Source: Thermoleophilaceae bacterium
Lineage (GTDB): Bacteria > Actinomycetota > Thermoleophilia > Solirubrobacterales > Thermoleophilaceae
Assembly (NCBI GenBank): GCA_013812485.1
Contig: JACCTJ010000037.1
Coordinates: 1-7,475, forward strand
Reading direction: 5' to 3'
Length of the DNA stretch: 7,475 bases
A program made the translations under genes and the position numbers. This document shows, piece by piece, positions 1 to 6,596 of this stretch. Position 1 is the first letter of the stretch; every line of letters starts with the position of its first letter. The notes beneath the pieces are model-generated. The model was not told where the DNA came from. It did no database searches and was given only the letters and a program-made list of their open reading frames with translations.

Positions 1-9
1 CGGCGCCCA

Positions 10-1455
10 TCACCCCCGTGACGAGTCGGGCCTCGTCGATCCCGGCCGCGCCAGCGCCTCGACGAAGTCCTCGAGGTGACGGGTGGTCCAGCACTCGAAC
101 GCGCGGCAGTGGCGCTCGTAGGCGCTGATGACCGAGTCGCCGTAGTTCCAGTACAGCCGCGGCTCGGGGTTGAGCCAGAAGGTCCGGCCGGCCTGCGCGG
201 CAATGGACGCGAAGAGGTCGGCGCGCGGGTCGCGCCCGTTGGTGCGCGCGTCGCCCAGCACGATGACCGTCGCGCGGCGGTGGAGGTCGTCGGCCACCTG
301 CTCGTGGAACTCGCTCCACACGCGGCCGTAATCGGTGTAGCCGGAGATGTCTGCCACCCCGGCGTCGCGACCGATGGCCTCGCTGACCGCCTTGAAGTCG
401 CGCTCGCGCTCGAAGACGTCGGTCACCTCGCTGATGCGCTCGATGAACACGAACGAGCGCATCTTGCGAAACGCGTCGTGCAGCGCGTGCAGTACCGAGA
501 GGAAGAACACCGAGGCGCTGGTCACCGAGGTGGAGACGTCGCACAGGACGTAGATCTCGGGGCGCCGGGGCCGCACCGGGCGCTCCTTGAGCACCACGGG
601 CACTCCGCCGGTCTGCAGCGAGGCGCGCATGGTGCGCCGGATGTCCACGTGCGTGCGCCGCCGCGCGCCGCGGTGCTCGGAGCCCTGGGTCTTCAGCCGG
701 CGCTTGAGCTGGGCGACCACGCGGTGCACGGCGGCGAGGTCGGCCAGCGGGCCGGAGGGCAGCGCTCGGTCGAGCTCGTTGAGGGGCCGGGAGGGCGGCA
801 GCGCCTCGGTGCGCTCGATCTGCGCGCGCTCGAGCTCGCGGCGCAGCAGGCTCTCGAAGCGGCGCATCCCGTCGCGGGGCAGGCCCGCGGCACGCGGGTC
901 CTCGGGGTCCAGCTCGCGCTGGGGCTCGGCGTGCAGGCCGAGCTGGCGACGGATGCGCTGCACGTCGACGCCGACGACCCCCGAGCCCTCGCCCCGGCGC
1001 CCGAAGGCGGCGATGGCCAGGCGGGCCAGATCGCGCATCGCGCCCTCGTCGCCCTGCTGGAGAGCCCGGGCGATCTGCCGGCGCAGCATCTCCAGGTCGA
1101 GCTCGCCGGCCTGCTCCCGGAGGCTGTCGCCATCCCGGGCCTCGTCGCCGTCCTGCTCGCGCACCCCCTCGCGCACGGCGGCCGTCTCGGCGGCGCGGAA
1201 GAAGAAGCGCTCGAAGACCAGCGCGAAGATACGCCGGTCCTCCTGGGACTTGGCCAGCGTGGCGGCCAGCGCCTCGCGGAAGGCGTCGCGGTCGGTCCAC
1301 GACACCTCATCGAGGACGGCGAAGGCGTCGAGCAGCTCGCTGGTGCCGGCCTTGACCCCCTCTCCGCGCAGCTCGCGCGCGAAGTCCACCAGCCGCGCGG
1401 CCATGCCCTCCCCGTCGGGCAGCCGGGGGCCCGGTGCCTCAGCCGGAGGAAGCAC
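10..1455 (-). CDS. CoxE-like VWA domain protein
   Basis: A 481-residue VWA-containing protein of the CoxE-like type. CoxE works with the AAA+ ATPase CoxD in maturation of the Cu/Mo site of CO dehydrogenase; related MoxR/VWA pairs remodel other enzymes. The VWA domain occupies about residues 300-470. It shows a complete MIDAS metal site: DVSTS at 306-310, Thr374 in GYTDYG and Asp402 in VLGDARTN. The end, with WLNPEPRLYW (427-436) and HLEDFVE (460-466), is typical of the family. Residues 97-120 are an acidic linker, and 190-275 are basic and helical. The GTG start at 1455 overlaps the ATPase stop by 17 bases. ATG 1404 (Met18) is an alternative, preceded by GGGGAGGG but only about 2 bases away; family similarity begins near residue 20. 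The stop TGA (12-10) shares one base with a possible ATG at 10-8 for a further gene. No client enzyme is visible, so the exact role is open. Confidence 0.87.
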   Translation of the reverse strand: MLPPAEAPGPRLPDGEGMAARLVDFARELRGEGVKAGTSELLDAFAVLDEVSWTDRDAFREALAATLAKSQEDRRIFALVFERFFFRAAETAAVREGVREQDGDEARDGDSLREQAGELDLEMLRRQIARALQQGDEGAMRDLARLAIAAFGRRGEGSGVVGVDVQRIRRQLGLHAEPQRELDPEDPRAAGLPRDGMRRFESLLRRELERAQIERTEALPPSRPLNELDRALPSGPLADLAAVHRVVAQLKRRLKTQGSEHRGARRRTHVDIRRTMRASLQTGGVPVVLKERPVRPRRPEIYVLCDVSTSVTSASVFFLSVLHALHDAFRKMRSFVFIERISEVTDVFERERDFKAVSEAIGRDAGVADISGYTDYGRVWSEFHEQVADDLHRRATVIVLGDARTNGRDPRADLFASIAAQAGRTFWLNPEPRLYWNYGDSVISAYERHCRAFECWTTRHLEDFVEALARPGSTRPDSSRG

Positions 1456-2326
1456 CGGCGGCCAGCCTGACGCCGACGCGCTCGGCCACCACGTCGAGGT
1501 CGGCCCGGTGCTTGACGATGACCGACATGGTCTGGCGGAAGGTGTCCTGGTCGAGGTCGTGTGCGCCCAGCAGCAGCAGCGCCCGGGCCCAGTCGATCGA
1601 CTCGGCGATCGACGGCGGCTTCTTGAGGTCGAGCTCGCGGACCATCTGCACGACCTCCACGAGCCGGCGCGTGATCTCCTCCCCCAGCTCGGGCGTGTGC
1701 AGGCGCACGATCTCCAGCTCGTGCTGGAACTCCGGGTAGTCGAGCCAGAGATACAGGCAGCGGCGCTTGAGCGCCTCGGTCAGCTCGCGCGTGTTGTTGG
1801 AGGTCAGCACCACCACCGGGCGGGTGCGCGCCTCGACGCGACCCAACTCGGGCACGGTGATCTGGAAGTCGCTGAGCAGCTCGAGGAGCATGGCCTCGAA
1901 CTCCTGGTCGGTCTTGTCGATCTCGTCGATGAGCAGCACGACCGGCTCAGGGGAGGAGATGGCCTCCATGAGCGGGCGCTCGAGCAGGAACTCCTGGCCG
2001 AAGATGTCGTCCTGCACGTCGCGCCAGCTCGCCGTGTCGCTCTCGGCCTGGATGCGCAGGAGCTGCTTGCGGTAGTTCCACTCGTACAGCGCCTTGGCCT
2101 CGTCGAGGCCCTCGTAGCACTGCAGTCGTACGAGCCGGCGCTCGGTCGCGCGAGCGAGGGCCTTGGCGAGCTCGGTCTTGCCGACGCCGGCCGGCCCCTC
2201 TACGAGCACCGGCTTGCCGAGCCGGGTGGCCAGATAGGAGACGAGCGCGGCGGACTCGCCCGCCAGGTAGCCGACCTCGCCGAGACGCGCGGCCATCGCC
2301 TCGGCGCTTGCGGCGGGGGCTGGCAC
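1439..2326 (-). CDS. MoxR/CoxD-like AAA+ ATPase
   Basis: A 295-residue cytoplasmic AAA+ ATPase of the MoxR type, closest by motif to CoxD-like proteins. It should use ATP hydrolysis to remodel or load metal into a client, together with the VWA protein encoded just downstream. Visible motifs are Walker A GPAGVGKT (44-51), the family stretch RLQCYEGLDEAKALYEWNY (67-85), Walker B VVLLIDEID (129-137), sensor 1 around LTSNN (174-178), an arginine-finger region at ALKRRC (185-190) and a C-terminal lid with PPSIAESIDWARAL (237-250). The length is normal for the family. The start is GTG at 2326, six bases after a TATCCT -10-like element and with no good Shine-Dalgarno, which fits a leaderless transcript. 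ATG 2296 (Met11) is an alternative that lies closer to where homologues usually begin. It is the first gene of a two-gene operon and overlaps the VWA gene by 17 bases. Confidence 0.9.
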   Translation of the reverse strand: MPAPAASAEAMAARLGEVGYLAGESAALVSYLATRLGKPVLVEGPAGVGKTELAKALARATERRLVRLQCYEGLDEAKALYEWNYRKQLLRIQAESDTASWRDVQDDIFGQEFLLERPLMEAISSPEPVVLLIDEIDKTDQEFEAMLLELLSDFQITVPELGRVEARTRPVVVLTSNNTRELTEALKRRCLYLWLDYPEFQHELEIVRLHTPELGEEITRRLVEVVQMVRELDLKKPPSIAESIDWARALLLLGAHDLDQDTFRQTMSVIVKHRADLDVVAERVGVRLAAGASSG

Positions 2327-2332
2327 CGTTCC

Positions 2333-2338
2333 AGGATA
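2333..2338 (-). promoter_or_regulatory. Putative -10 element for the ATPase-VWA operon (leaderless type)
   Basis: On the minus strand TATCCT fits the actinobacterial TANNNT -10 pattern. Its last base lies six bases before the GTG at 2326, so the predicted transcript start falls on or next to the start codon. No recognisable -35 box is seen at 16-19 bases spacing. This is a motif and spacing argument only. Confidence 0.45.
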
Positions 2339-2444
2339 CTTGGGCCATCCCCCTCGGCCGGATCCGCGACGTCGCGCCGGGCGCCTGGGGAATCCCGCCT
2401 CTGCTCGGCTTCGACGCAGTGAGAAGGGCGGCGGGCGCCTGCAC

Positions 2445-2450
2445 TATTCT
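2445..2450 (+). promoter_or_regulatory. Putative -10 element for citrate synthase (leaderless type)
   Basis: TATTCT fits TANNNT and lies eight bases before the ATG at 2459, putting the expected transcript start about 0-2 bases upstream of the start codon. The bases between are C/G-rich with no Shine-Dalgarno, which supports a leaderless message. No clear -35 hexamer is seen. Confidence 0.45.
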
Positions 2451-2458
2451 CCGCGCCG

Positions 2459-3544
2459 ATGAGTCCGGAGGTCAGCTCAGGTCTCGAGGGCGTCGTCGCC
2501 TTTGCCACCGAGATCGCCGAGCCCGACAGGGAGGGCGGCGCGCTTCGCTACCGGGGCGTCGACATCGACGACCTCGTGGGGGAGGTGCCGTTCGAGTACG
2601 TGTGGGGCCTACTCGTCGACGGAACCTTCGAGCCGGGTCTTTCGCCGGCGGAGGTCTTCGAGCTGCCCGTCCCGCGCACCGGGGACTCGCGCGTCGACGT
2701 GCAGTCGGCCCTGGCCCAGCTCGCACCGCGCCTGGGCTTCGAGCAGCTCCTAGACGTAAGCGACGACGAGGCCCGCGACGACCTCGCCCGTGCTTCGGTG
2801 ATGACGCTCTCCTTCGTCGCCCAGTCCGCGCGCGGCGACGCGCTCCCGCCCGTGCCACAGTCGCGGATCGACACCGCCGAGTCGATCCCCGAGCGCTTTC
2901 TCATCCGCTGGCGCGGCGAGGCCGACCCCGACCACGTCAAGGCCCTCGACGCTTACTGGATCTCGGCCGCCGAGCACGGCATGAACGCCTCGACCTTCAC
3001 CGCTCGGGTCGTGGCCTCGACGGGCGCGGACGTCGCGGCCTGCCTCTCGGCCGCGGTGGGCGCCCTGTCCGGCCCGCTGCACGGCGGCGCTCCGTCGCGC
3101 GTGCTGCGGATGCTCGACGAGGTCGAGCGCACCGGCGACGCCGAGCGCTGGGTCAAGGACGCCCTCGACCGCGGCGAGCGGCTGATGGGCTTCGGCCACC
3201 GCGTCTACCGCGCCGAGGATCCGCGCGCGCGGGTGCTGCGCCGGACCGCGAGCGAGCTCGGCTCGCCGCGCTACGAGGTCGCCGAGGAGCTCGAACGCGC
3301 CGCGCTCTCAGAGCTCCGGGCTCGCCGCCCCGACCGCGTGCTGGCCACGAACGTCGAGTTCTGGTCGGCGGTCCTGCTCGACATGGCCGAGGTCCCGCCC
3401 TACATGTTCACCCCGATGTTCACCTGCGCGCGGGTCGGAGGATGGGCCGCGCATATCCTCGAGCAGAAGCGCGAGGGCCGGCTGATCCGGCCGACGGCGA
3501 ACTACGTCGGGCCGGCGCCGCGGGAGCTGGCGGCTGTGGCCTGA
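2459..3544 (+). CDS. citA: Citrate synthase, CitA (citrate synthase 2) clade
   Basis: A 361-residue citrate synthase that condenses acetyl-CoA with oxaloacetate to give citrate and CoA, the entry step of the TCA cycle. A related activity on propionyl-CoA cannot be excluded. The N-terminus GLEGVVAFATEIAEPD and ALRYRGVDIDDL matches the actinobacterial CitA type as I recall it from Mycobacterium. Active-site positions are visible: His173 in HGMNAST, His208 in GPLHGG (pig His274 equivalent), His247 in GFGHRVY (His320 equivalent), Arg251, Arg325 in ARVGGW and Arg344 in RPTANYVG. The residue matching catalytic Asp375 is Glu300, in NVEFW; I believe this is normal for the CitA clade rather than damage. 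The length fits short bacterial dimeric forms. The ATG has no Shine-Dalgarno and follows a -10-like element closely. The gene stands alone, divergent from the ATPase operon and convergent with the seven-gene run. The symbol rests on clade resemblance. Confidence 0.93.
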   Translation: MSPEVSSGLEGVVAFATEIAEPDREGGALRYRGVDIDDLVGEVPFEYVWGLLVDGTFEPGLSPAEVFELPVPRTGDSRVDVQSALAQLAPRLGFEQLLDVSDDEARDDLARASVMTLSFVAQSARGDALPPVPQSRIDTAESIPERFLIRWRGEADPDHVKALDAYWISAAEHGMNASTFTARVVASTGADVAACLSAAVGALSGPLHGGAPSRVLRMLDEVERTGDAERWVKDALDRGERLMGFGHRVYRAEDPRARVLRRTASELGSPRYEVAEELERAALSELRARRPDRVLATNVEFWSAVLLDMAEVPPYMFTPMFTCARVGGWAAHILEQKREGRLIRPTANYVGPAPRELAAVA

Positions 3545-3583
3545 GCGGCGAGAAACGACCAGGAACACCAACCCCGGGCGCAG

Positions 3584-3604
3584 CCGAGGCTCAGAGCCGC
3601 TCGG
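3584..3604. terminator. Possible hairpin at the convergent gene junction
   Basis: CCGAGGCT (3584-3591) can pair with AGCC plus TCGG (3595-3598 and 3601-3604), giving an eight-pair stem with a three-base loop and a two-base bulge. It lies between the two convergent genes and covers the stop codon of the membrane-protein gene. There is no T-tract on either strand, so a classical intrinsic terminator is not shown; in this GC-rich background it could be chance. The rest of the 46-base gap holds nothing recognisable. Confidence 0.25.
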
Positions 3605-4100
3605 TCGGCGCCTCGCGCGTCGGCAGGTCATCCGCAGGCCGCTTCGCGCGCTCGCGCAGGCCCGCGGCCGCGAGGAGCCCGGCGCACCCGAGCGCCAGCA
3701 GGCTCTGGCCGAGCGGCCTGTCGATGAAGCGAACCAGTATCAGTATCGCCGCCCACGCTCCCGCCGCCGCGATCACCATCCCGTCGCCGAAGGGGAGGTG
3801 AAAGGCCGCTCGGTCGGCGCGCTTCTTGAGCAACAGGAGCACCGCGGCAGCCACGAGCAGCTCCGCGCCCTCCACCCACGAGAACGACCCGAGCGTGCTG
3901 ACCGCCAGCAGCAGCGCGCCCGCAGCGGCAACACGCTGCTCGGGCCCGAGCAGGCGCCACACGCGGGCGCTCGCGGCGGGCGTTCGCCGCACCGCGGCGC
4001 GCCCGCGATCCGGCGCGCCCGCGAGGGCTATGCGCCCCAGCCGCGGCAGCGCTCGCGCCCTCGAACCGAGGCCCGGCTCAGAGCGGCTGGCGCCCGGCAT
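3591..4100 (-). CDS. Small four-helix membrane protein, function unknown
   Basis: A 169-residue hypothetical protein with four hydrophobic segments, at about residues 56-74, 75-91, 104-124 and 130-147. These are separated by a basic loop (KKRADR, 92-97) and a loop with RFIDRPLG (124-131), and the C-terminal tail is charged. I recognise no family and no catalytic motif. The first 46 residues are Arg/Ala/Gly/Pro-rich low-complexity sequence. The ATG at 4100 overlaps the DUF2203 gene by 23 bases with no evident Shine-Dalgarno. A GTG at 3962 (residue 47) would give a 123-residue protein starting at WRLLGPEQRV, right before the first helix, and is a serious alternative. It is the last gene of the minus-strand run, so it is probably co-transcribed with the DUF2203 and EVE genes. 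That this is an expressed membrane protein is likely; its role is not known. Confidence 0.68.
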   Translation of the reverse strand: MPGASRSEPGLGSRARALPRLGRIALAGAPDRGRAAVRRTPAASARVWRLLGPEQRVAAAGALLLAVSTLGSFSWVEGAELLVAAAVLLLLKKRADRAAFHLPFGDGMVIAAAGAWAAILILVRFIDRPLGQSLLALGCAGLLAAAGLRERAKRPADDLPTREAPTERL

Positions 4101-4455
4101 GGCCCGCGTCGAGCTCGTGCCAGAAGCCGACCTCGTCCTCGCCCTCCTCCCAGCACAGGTAGATCTCCTCGCCCTCGCGCACGGCCGGAAAGTCGATCAG
4201 CCCGCGGTCGAGGTCGCGTAGCACGATCTCCATCTCCTGGAGCTCGCGCAGCGTGGCCTGAAGGCCGAGAAAGCCGCGCGAGACCACAGTTCCCGGCTCG
4301 CCTCCGCCGTTCTGGGGCGAGGCCTCGCCGAGCGCCGTCCGCGCCTCCTCGTCGGTGAGGCGGGCGTGGGCCGAGCGCAGCCGCTCGAGTCGCTCGCCGA
4401 CCCACTCGAGGGCGGCGTTGGCCTGCTCGAGGCTGTAGTGGCGCTCGTGCCTCAA
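4078..4455 (-). CDS. DUF2203 family protein
   Basis: A 125-residue protein of the uncharacterised DUF2203 family. The N-terminus HYSLEQANAALEWVGERL (6-23) is the usual family opening and begins a helical hairpin. The C-terminal half has the diagnostic block VLRDLDRGLIDFPAVREGEEIYLCWEEGE, then EVGFWHELDAGHAGRQPL (108-125). The repeated acidic, His and Cys residues of this block are conserved in the family as I recall it, but no biochemical role is established. The start is a TTG at 4455-4453. The same frame stays open far upstream, but that part is Arg-rich shadow sequence over neighbouring genes. The TTG overlaps the TGA of the preceding gene as TTGA, a typical translational-coupling junction, and the family N-terminus begins five residues later. 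It is part of the EVE to membrane-protein operon. Confidence 0.85.
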   Translation of the reverse strand: MRHERHYSLEQANAALEWVGERLERLRSAHARLTDEEARTALGEASPQNGGGEPGTVVSRGFLGLQATLRELQEMEIVLRDLDRGLIDFPAVREGEEIYLCWEEGEDEVGFWHELDAGHAGRQPL

Positions 4456-4691
4456 CCCGAGCCCGATCCGGGCTCCTCGCCGTCGCGGCGGGCGCGGGTC
4501 TCGGCGAGGCGCTCGTCGATTCGCGCGCGCAGAGCCGGATCGACCCCTGAGCCCCCCGCGGCGTCCTGAGCGCCCTCGAGCGCGAGCACGGCCTCGTCGA
4601 GGCTCTCGGGCCCTTCGCTCGCGAGCAGCTCCTCGGCGCGCAGGAGCAGCACCTCCGCGCGCTCGCCGGGATCGATGCCGGCTCCGCTCAT
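4452..4691 (-). CDS. Small helical hypothetical protein
   Basis: A 79-residue soluble, acidic protein that I do not recognise. Residues 9-45 (GERAEVLLLRAEELL, then a second helix around SLDEAVLALEGAQ) look like a TPR-like helical pair. A third basic/acidic helix follows at about 51-70 (DPALRARIDERLAETRARR), then a Gly/Ser tail. The start ATG (4691-4689) overlaps the EVE stop as ATGA, and its own stop overlaps the DUF2203 TTG start as TTGA. This coupling on both sides is the main evidence that it is a real gene. The frame is open further upstream, but that translation is Arg/Ala-rich and lies antisense-like over the EVE gene, so it was not used. It may be a partner or adaptor of a neighbouring product; that is a guess from position only. 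Confidence 0.7.
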   Translation of the reverse strand: MSGAGIDPGERAEVLLLRAEELLASEGPESLDEAVLALEGAQDAAGGSGVDPALRARIDERLAETRARRDGEEPGSGSG

Positions 4692-5176
4692 GCCGCCGCC
4701 GCAGCGCCGCGCTCGCCGGCCGTGGCGGCCTCGCGCATGCGGGTCTCGACGAGTTCGGCGTCGTGCTCCGACACCGTCCGCAGCTGGCCCTGGAAGGCGA
4801 GGTGCCAGTGCTCGGCGGGCCACTTCCGGACGTGCTCCAGCTGCCCCGCGAGCGGCTCGGCGGCCACGAAGCGCTCCTCGTCGAGCACGAGCTCGGGCTC
4901 GGCCACAAAGCGCCACGGGTAGTCGTCGCGCTTGCCCGGCTTGCCCGGCCAGATCTGCGCGCGGTCCTCGTAGAGCTCGCCGGTGATCCGCGCGATCGCG
5001 CCGAAGGCCTGGACCTTGGTCACGTAGAAGACGATCCGGTCGCCCGGCTCGACCTGCTCGGCCAGCCGGCGTCGGCGCTCCTTGAGCCCGACGACGTCGA
5101 AGCCGCGCTCCCGGCTCGTCCGGAAGTTCTCGACCGAGCCGGTGAGGATCCAGGTCTGAGGGCGTCGCTCGGTCAC
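4688..5176 (-). CDS. EVE domain-containing protein
   Basis: A 162-residue protein made almost wholly of an EVE domain, a PUA-like fold that in studied members binds modified bases in DNA or RNA. Typical features are the opening TWILTGSVENFRTS (8-21), EPGDRIVFYVTKVQAFGAIARITGELYED (43-71), the tryptophans in QIWPGKPG (74-81) and DYPWRF (85-90), and the later FVAAEPL and KWPAEHWHLAFQGQL (118-132). No nuclease, helicase or methylase domain is attached, and none is in the window, so a restriction role is not supported here. The GTG start at 5176 is 13 bases after the permease stop and has no clear Shine-Dalgarno; it is the only sensible start near the conserved N-terminus. A 9-base direct repeat (CTTGCCCGG twice, 4931-4948) encodes the PGKPGK stretch. 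The stop overlaps the next gene as ATGA. Confidence 0.9.
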   Translation of the reverse strand: MTERRPQTWILTGSVENFRTSRERGFDVVGLKERRRRLAEQVEPGDRIVFYVTKVQAFGAIARITGELYEDRAQIWPGKPGKRDDYPWRFVAEPELVLDEERFVAAEPLAGQLEHVRKWPAEHWHLAFQGQLRTVSEHDAELVETRMREAATAGERGAAAAA

Positions 5177-5189
5177 GTCGTGGCGGAGG

Positions 5190-6591
5190 TTAGTCGGCCG
5201 CGGATGACCGGTCCGGCGTGCCCGCGCCGGCCGGATCGACGCCCTTCGCCTGACGGTTGAAGAGCCACAGCACGAGGCCGATGAGCAGGAACGCGCCGGC
5301 CCGCACGAAGTCCGCGCCCTCCTGCTGGGTCAGCAGCCCGAGCGAGACGATCACCCCGAGGACCGGCAGCGCGCTCGGCGCCCTGAAGTGGTCGTGCTCG
5401 ACGCGCTCGCGGCGCGGCACCAGCACCGACGCGTTGACGAGGATGAACGCGAACAGCAGCAGCGTGACCGTGGCCCCGGCCAGCGACTCGGTGTCGCCGG
5501 TGGCGATGGCGATCATGGCCAGGACAGTGGTGAAGACGATCGCGAACCAAGGCGTCTGGCGCGCCTCGGCCGTGCGCCCGAAGATCGTCGGCAGGATCCG
5601 CTCGCGCGACATCCCGTAGAGGATGCGCGAGGCCATGATCATGTTGATCAGCGCTCCGTTGGCCACCGCGAACAGGGCGATGCCCGCGAAGACCCGCTCC
5701 GGGACGGCGATCGGCCCCAGCCGCACGACCTCGAGCAGCGGGCTCGAGGACCCGGCGAGGCGCTCGGTCGGCACGACCATCGACGCGGTGAGCGTCACCA
5801 GCAGGTAGAGGATCCCGGCGATCACCAGCCCGCCGAGCAGCGCGACCGGGTACGCCCGGCGCGGATCCTTGACCTCCTCGGCCACGTTGACCGAGTCCTC
5901 GAAGCCGATCAGGGCGTAGAAGGAGAGCGACGCCCCGGCGAGGATGAGCAGGGGCACGCTGCCGCCCTGCTTGAACTCGAACGCCCGGCCGGGGTCGGCC
6001 GTGCCGGCGACGAGCGCCGCCACGCCGATGACCACGATCAGCAGCAATCCAATCGCCTCGATCGACGTAAAGGCGACGTTCAGACGCACCGACTCGACGA
6101 TCCCGCGATAGTTGATGAGCGCCACGAGGACGATGAACACGAGCGCCACGAGCAGGGTCGGCAGCTCGACGAAGGCGCTCAGGTAGTCGCCGCCGAAGGC
6201 TCGCGCGAGCGCGCTCGCGGAGGAGATCCCCGAGGCCATGACCGCGAAGGTGACGAGGAAGGTCACGAGCGGGACACCGAAGGCGCGGTTGACGTACAGC
6301 GCGGGCGCCGCCGGCGCGCGGGTACTTGGTGACGAGCTCGGCGTAGCCGGCGGCGGTGAAGGCGGCGAGCACGAGCGCGAGCAGGAACGCCGTCCAGATC
6401 GCCCCGCCGACCTCGGCGCCCACCTCCCCCACGAGGGTGTAGATGCCCCCGCCGAGCATGTCGCCGACGATGAAGAAGAGCAGTGTCCGGCGGGAGATCC
6501 CGCGGCGCAGGGGCGACGGGGCCAAGCCCTCGCCGTCGCGAAGCCGCGGCACGGGTCCTACCGGACGGGGTTTTCCTCCTCCGAGCTCCAT
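5190..6591 (-). pseudogene. APC-superfamily amino acid permease, single-base frameshift
   Basis: A gene for a 12-helix amino acid/polyamine/cation (APC) permease of about 466 residues, split between two frames. The first frame (ATG 6591) gives residues 1-96, with the helix-1 motif GDMLGGGIYTLVG (43-55), helix 2 and ELVTKYPRAGGA. Downstream protein then continues in another frame: ALYVNRAFG, LVTFLVTFAVMASG, the helix-6 signature FYALIGFEDSVNVAEEVKDPRRAYP (split here by position, near 5870-5950), NMIMASRILYGMSRERILP and further helices to the TAA at 5192-5190. Removing one C from the CCC run (complement of 6303-6305) restores the whole protein. Both parts are otherwise intact, so this is a very recent mutation or a sequencing/assembly error. 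A GTG at 6266 could start the 358-residue C-terminal part, but that would lack helices 1-2. The ATG has no upstream Shine-Dalgarno; GGAGGAGGA lies inside codons 4-6. The substrate cannot be told from sequence. Confidence 0.88.
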
Positions 6592-6596
6592 GGCGA

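Noticed and set aside
76..2422. Long plus-strand open frames (464 and 611 codons) opposite the ATPase and VWA genes
   Set aside because: Their translations are Ser/Arg- or His/Gly/Ala-rich shadow sequence without family motifs, as expected opposite real genes in GC-rich DNA; the minus-strand products carry clear Walker and MIDAS motifs.
2308..3801. A 497-codon plus-strand frame overlapping citrate synthase
   Set aside because: It is an Arg-rich shadow in another frame of the same strand; the citrate synthase frame has the complete active site.
4456..4908. Upstream extension of the DUF2203 frame to an ATG near 4908
   Set aside because: The extension covers the 79-residue gene and part of the EVE gene and is Arg/Ala/Pro low-complexity; the family N-terminus starts right after the TTG at 4455.
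4931..4948. A 9-base tandem repeat as a repeat element
   Set aside because: Two copies only, in frame in the EVE gene and encoding PGKPGK; it is best explained as coding sequence.
4688..5176. A restriction or anti-phage system built on the EVE domain
   Set aside because: No nuclease, helicase, methylase or toxin-like partner is present; neighbours are a permease, DUF2203 and small proteins, so a defence role is not supported by the context.
5388..6332. A 314-codon plus-strand frame rich in Asp, His, Arg and Glu
   Set aside because: This is the antisense shadow of the hydrophobic permease; the composition is explained by complementing hydrophobic codons.
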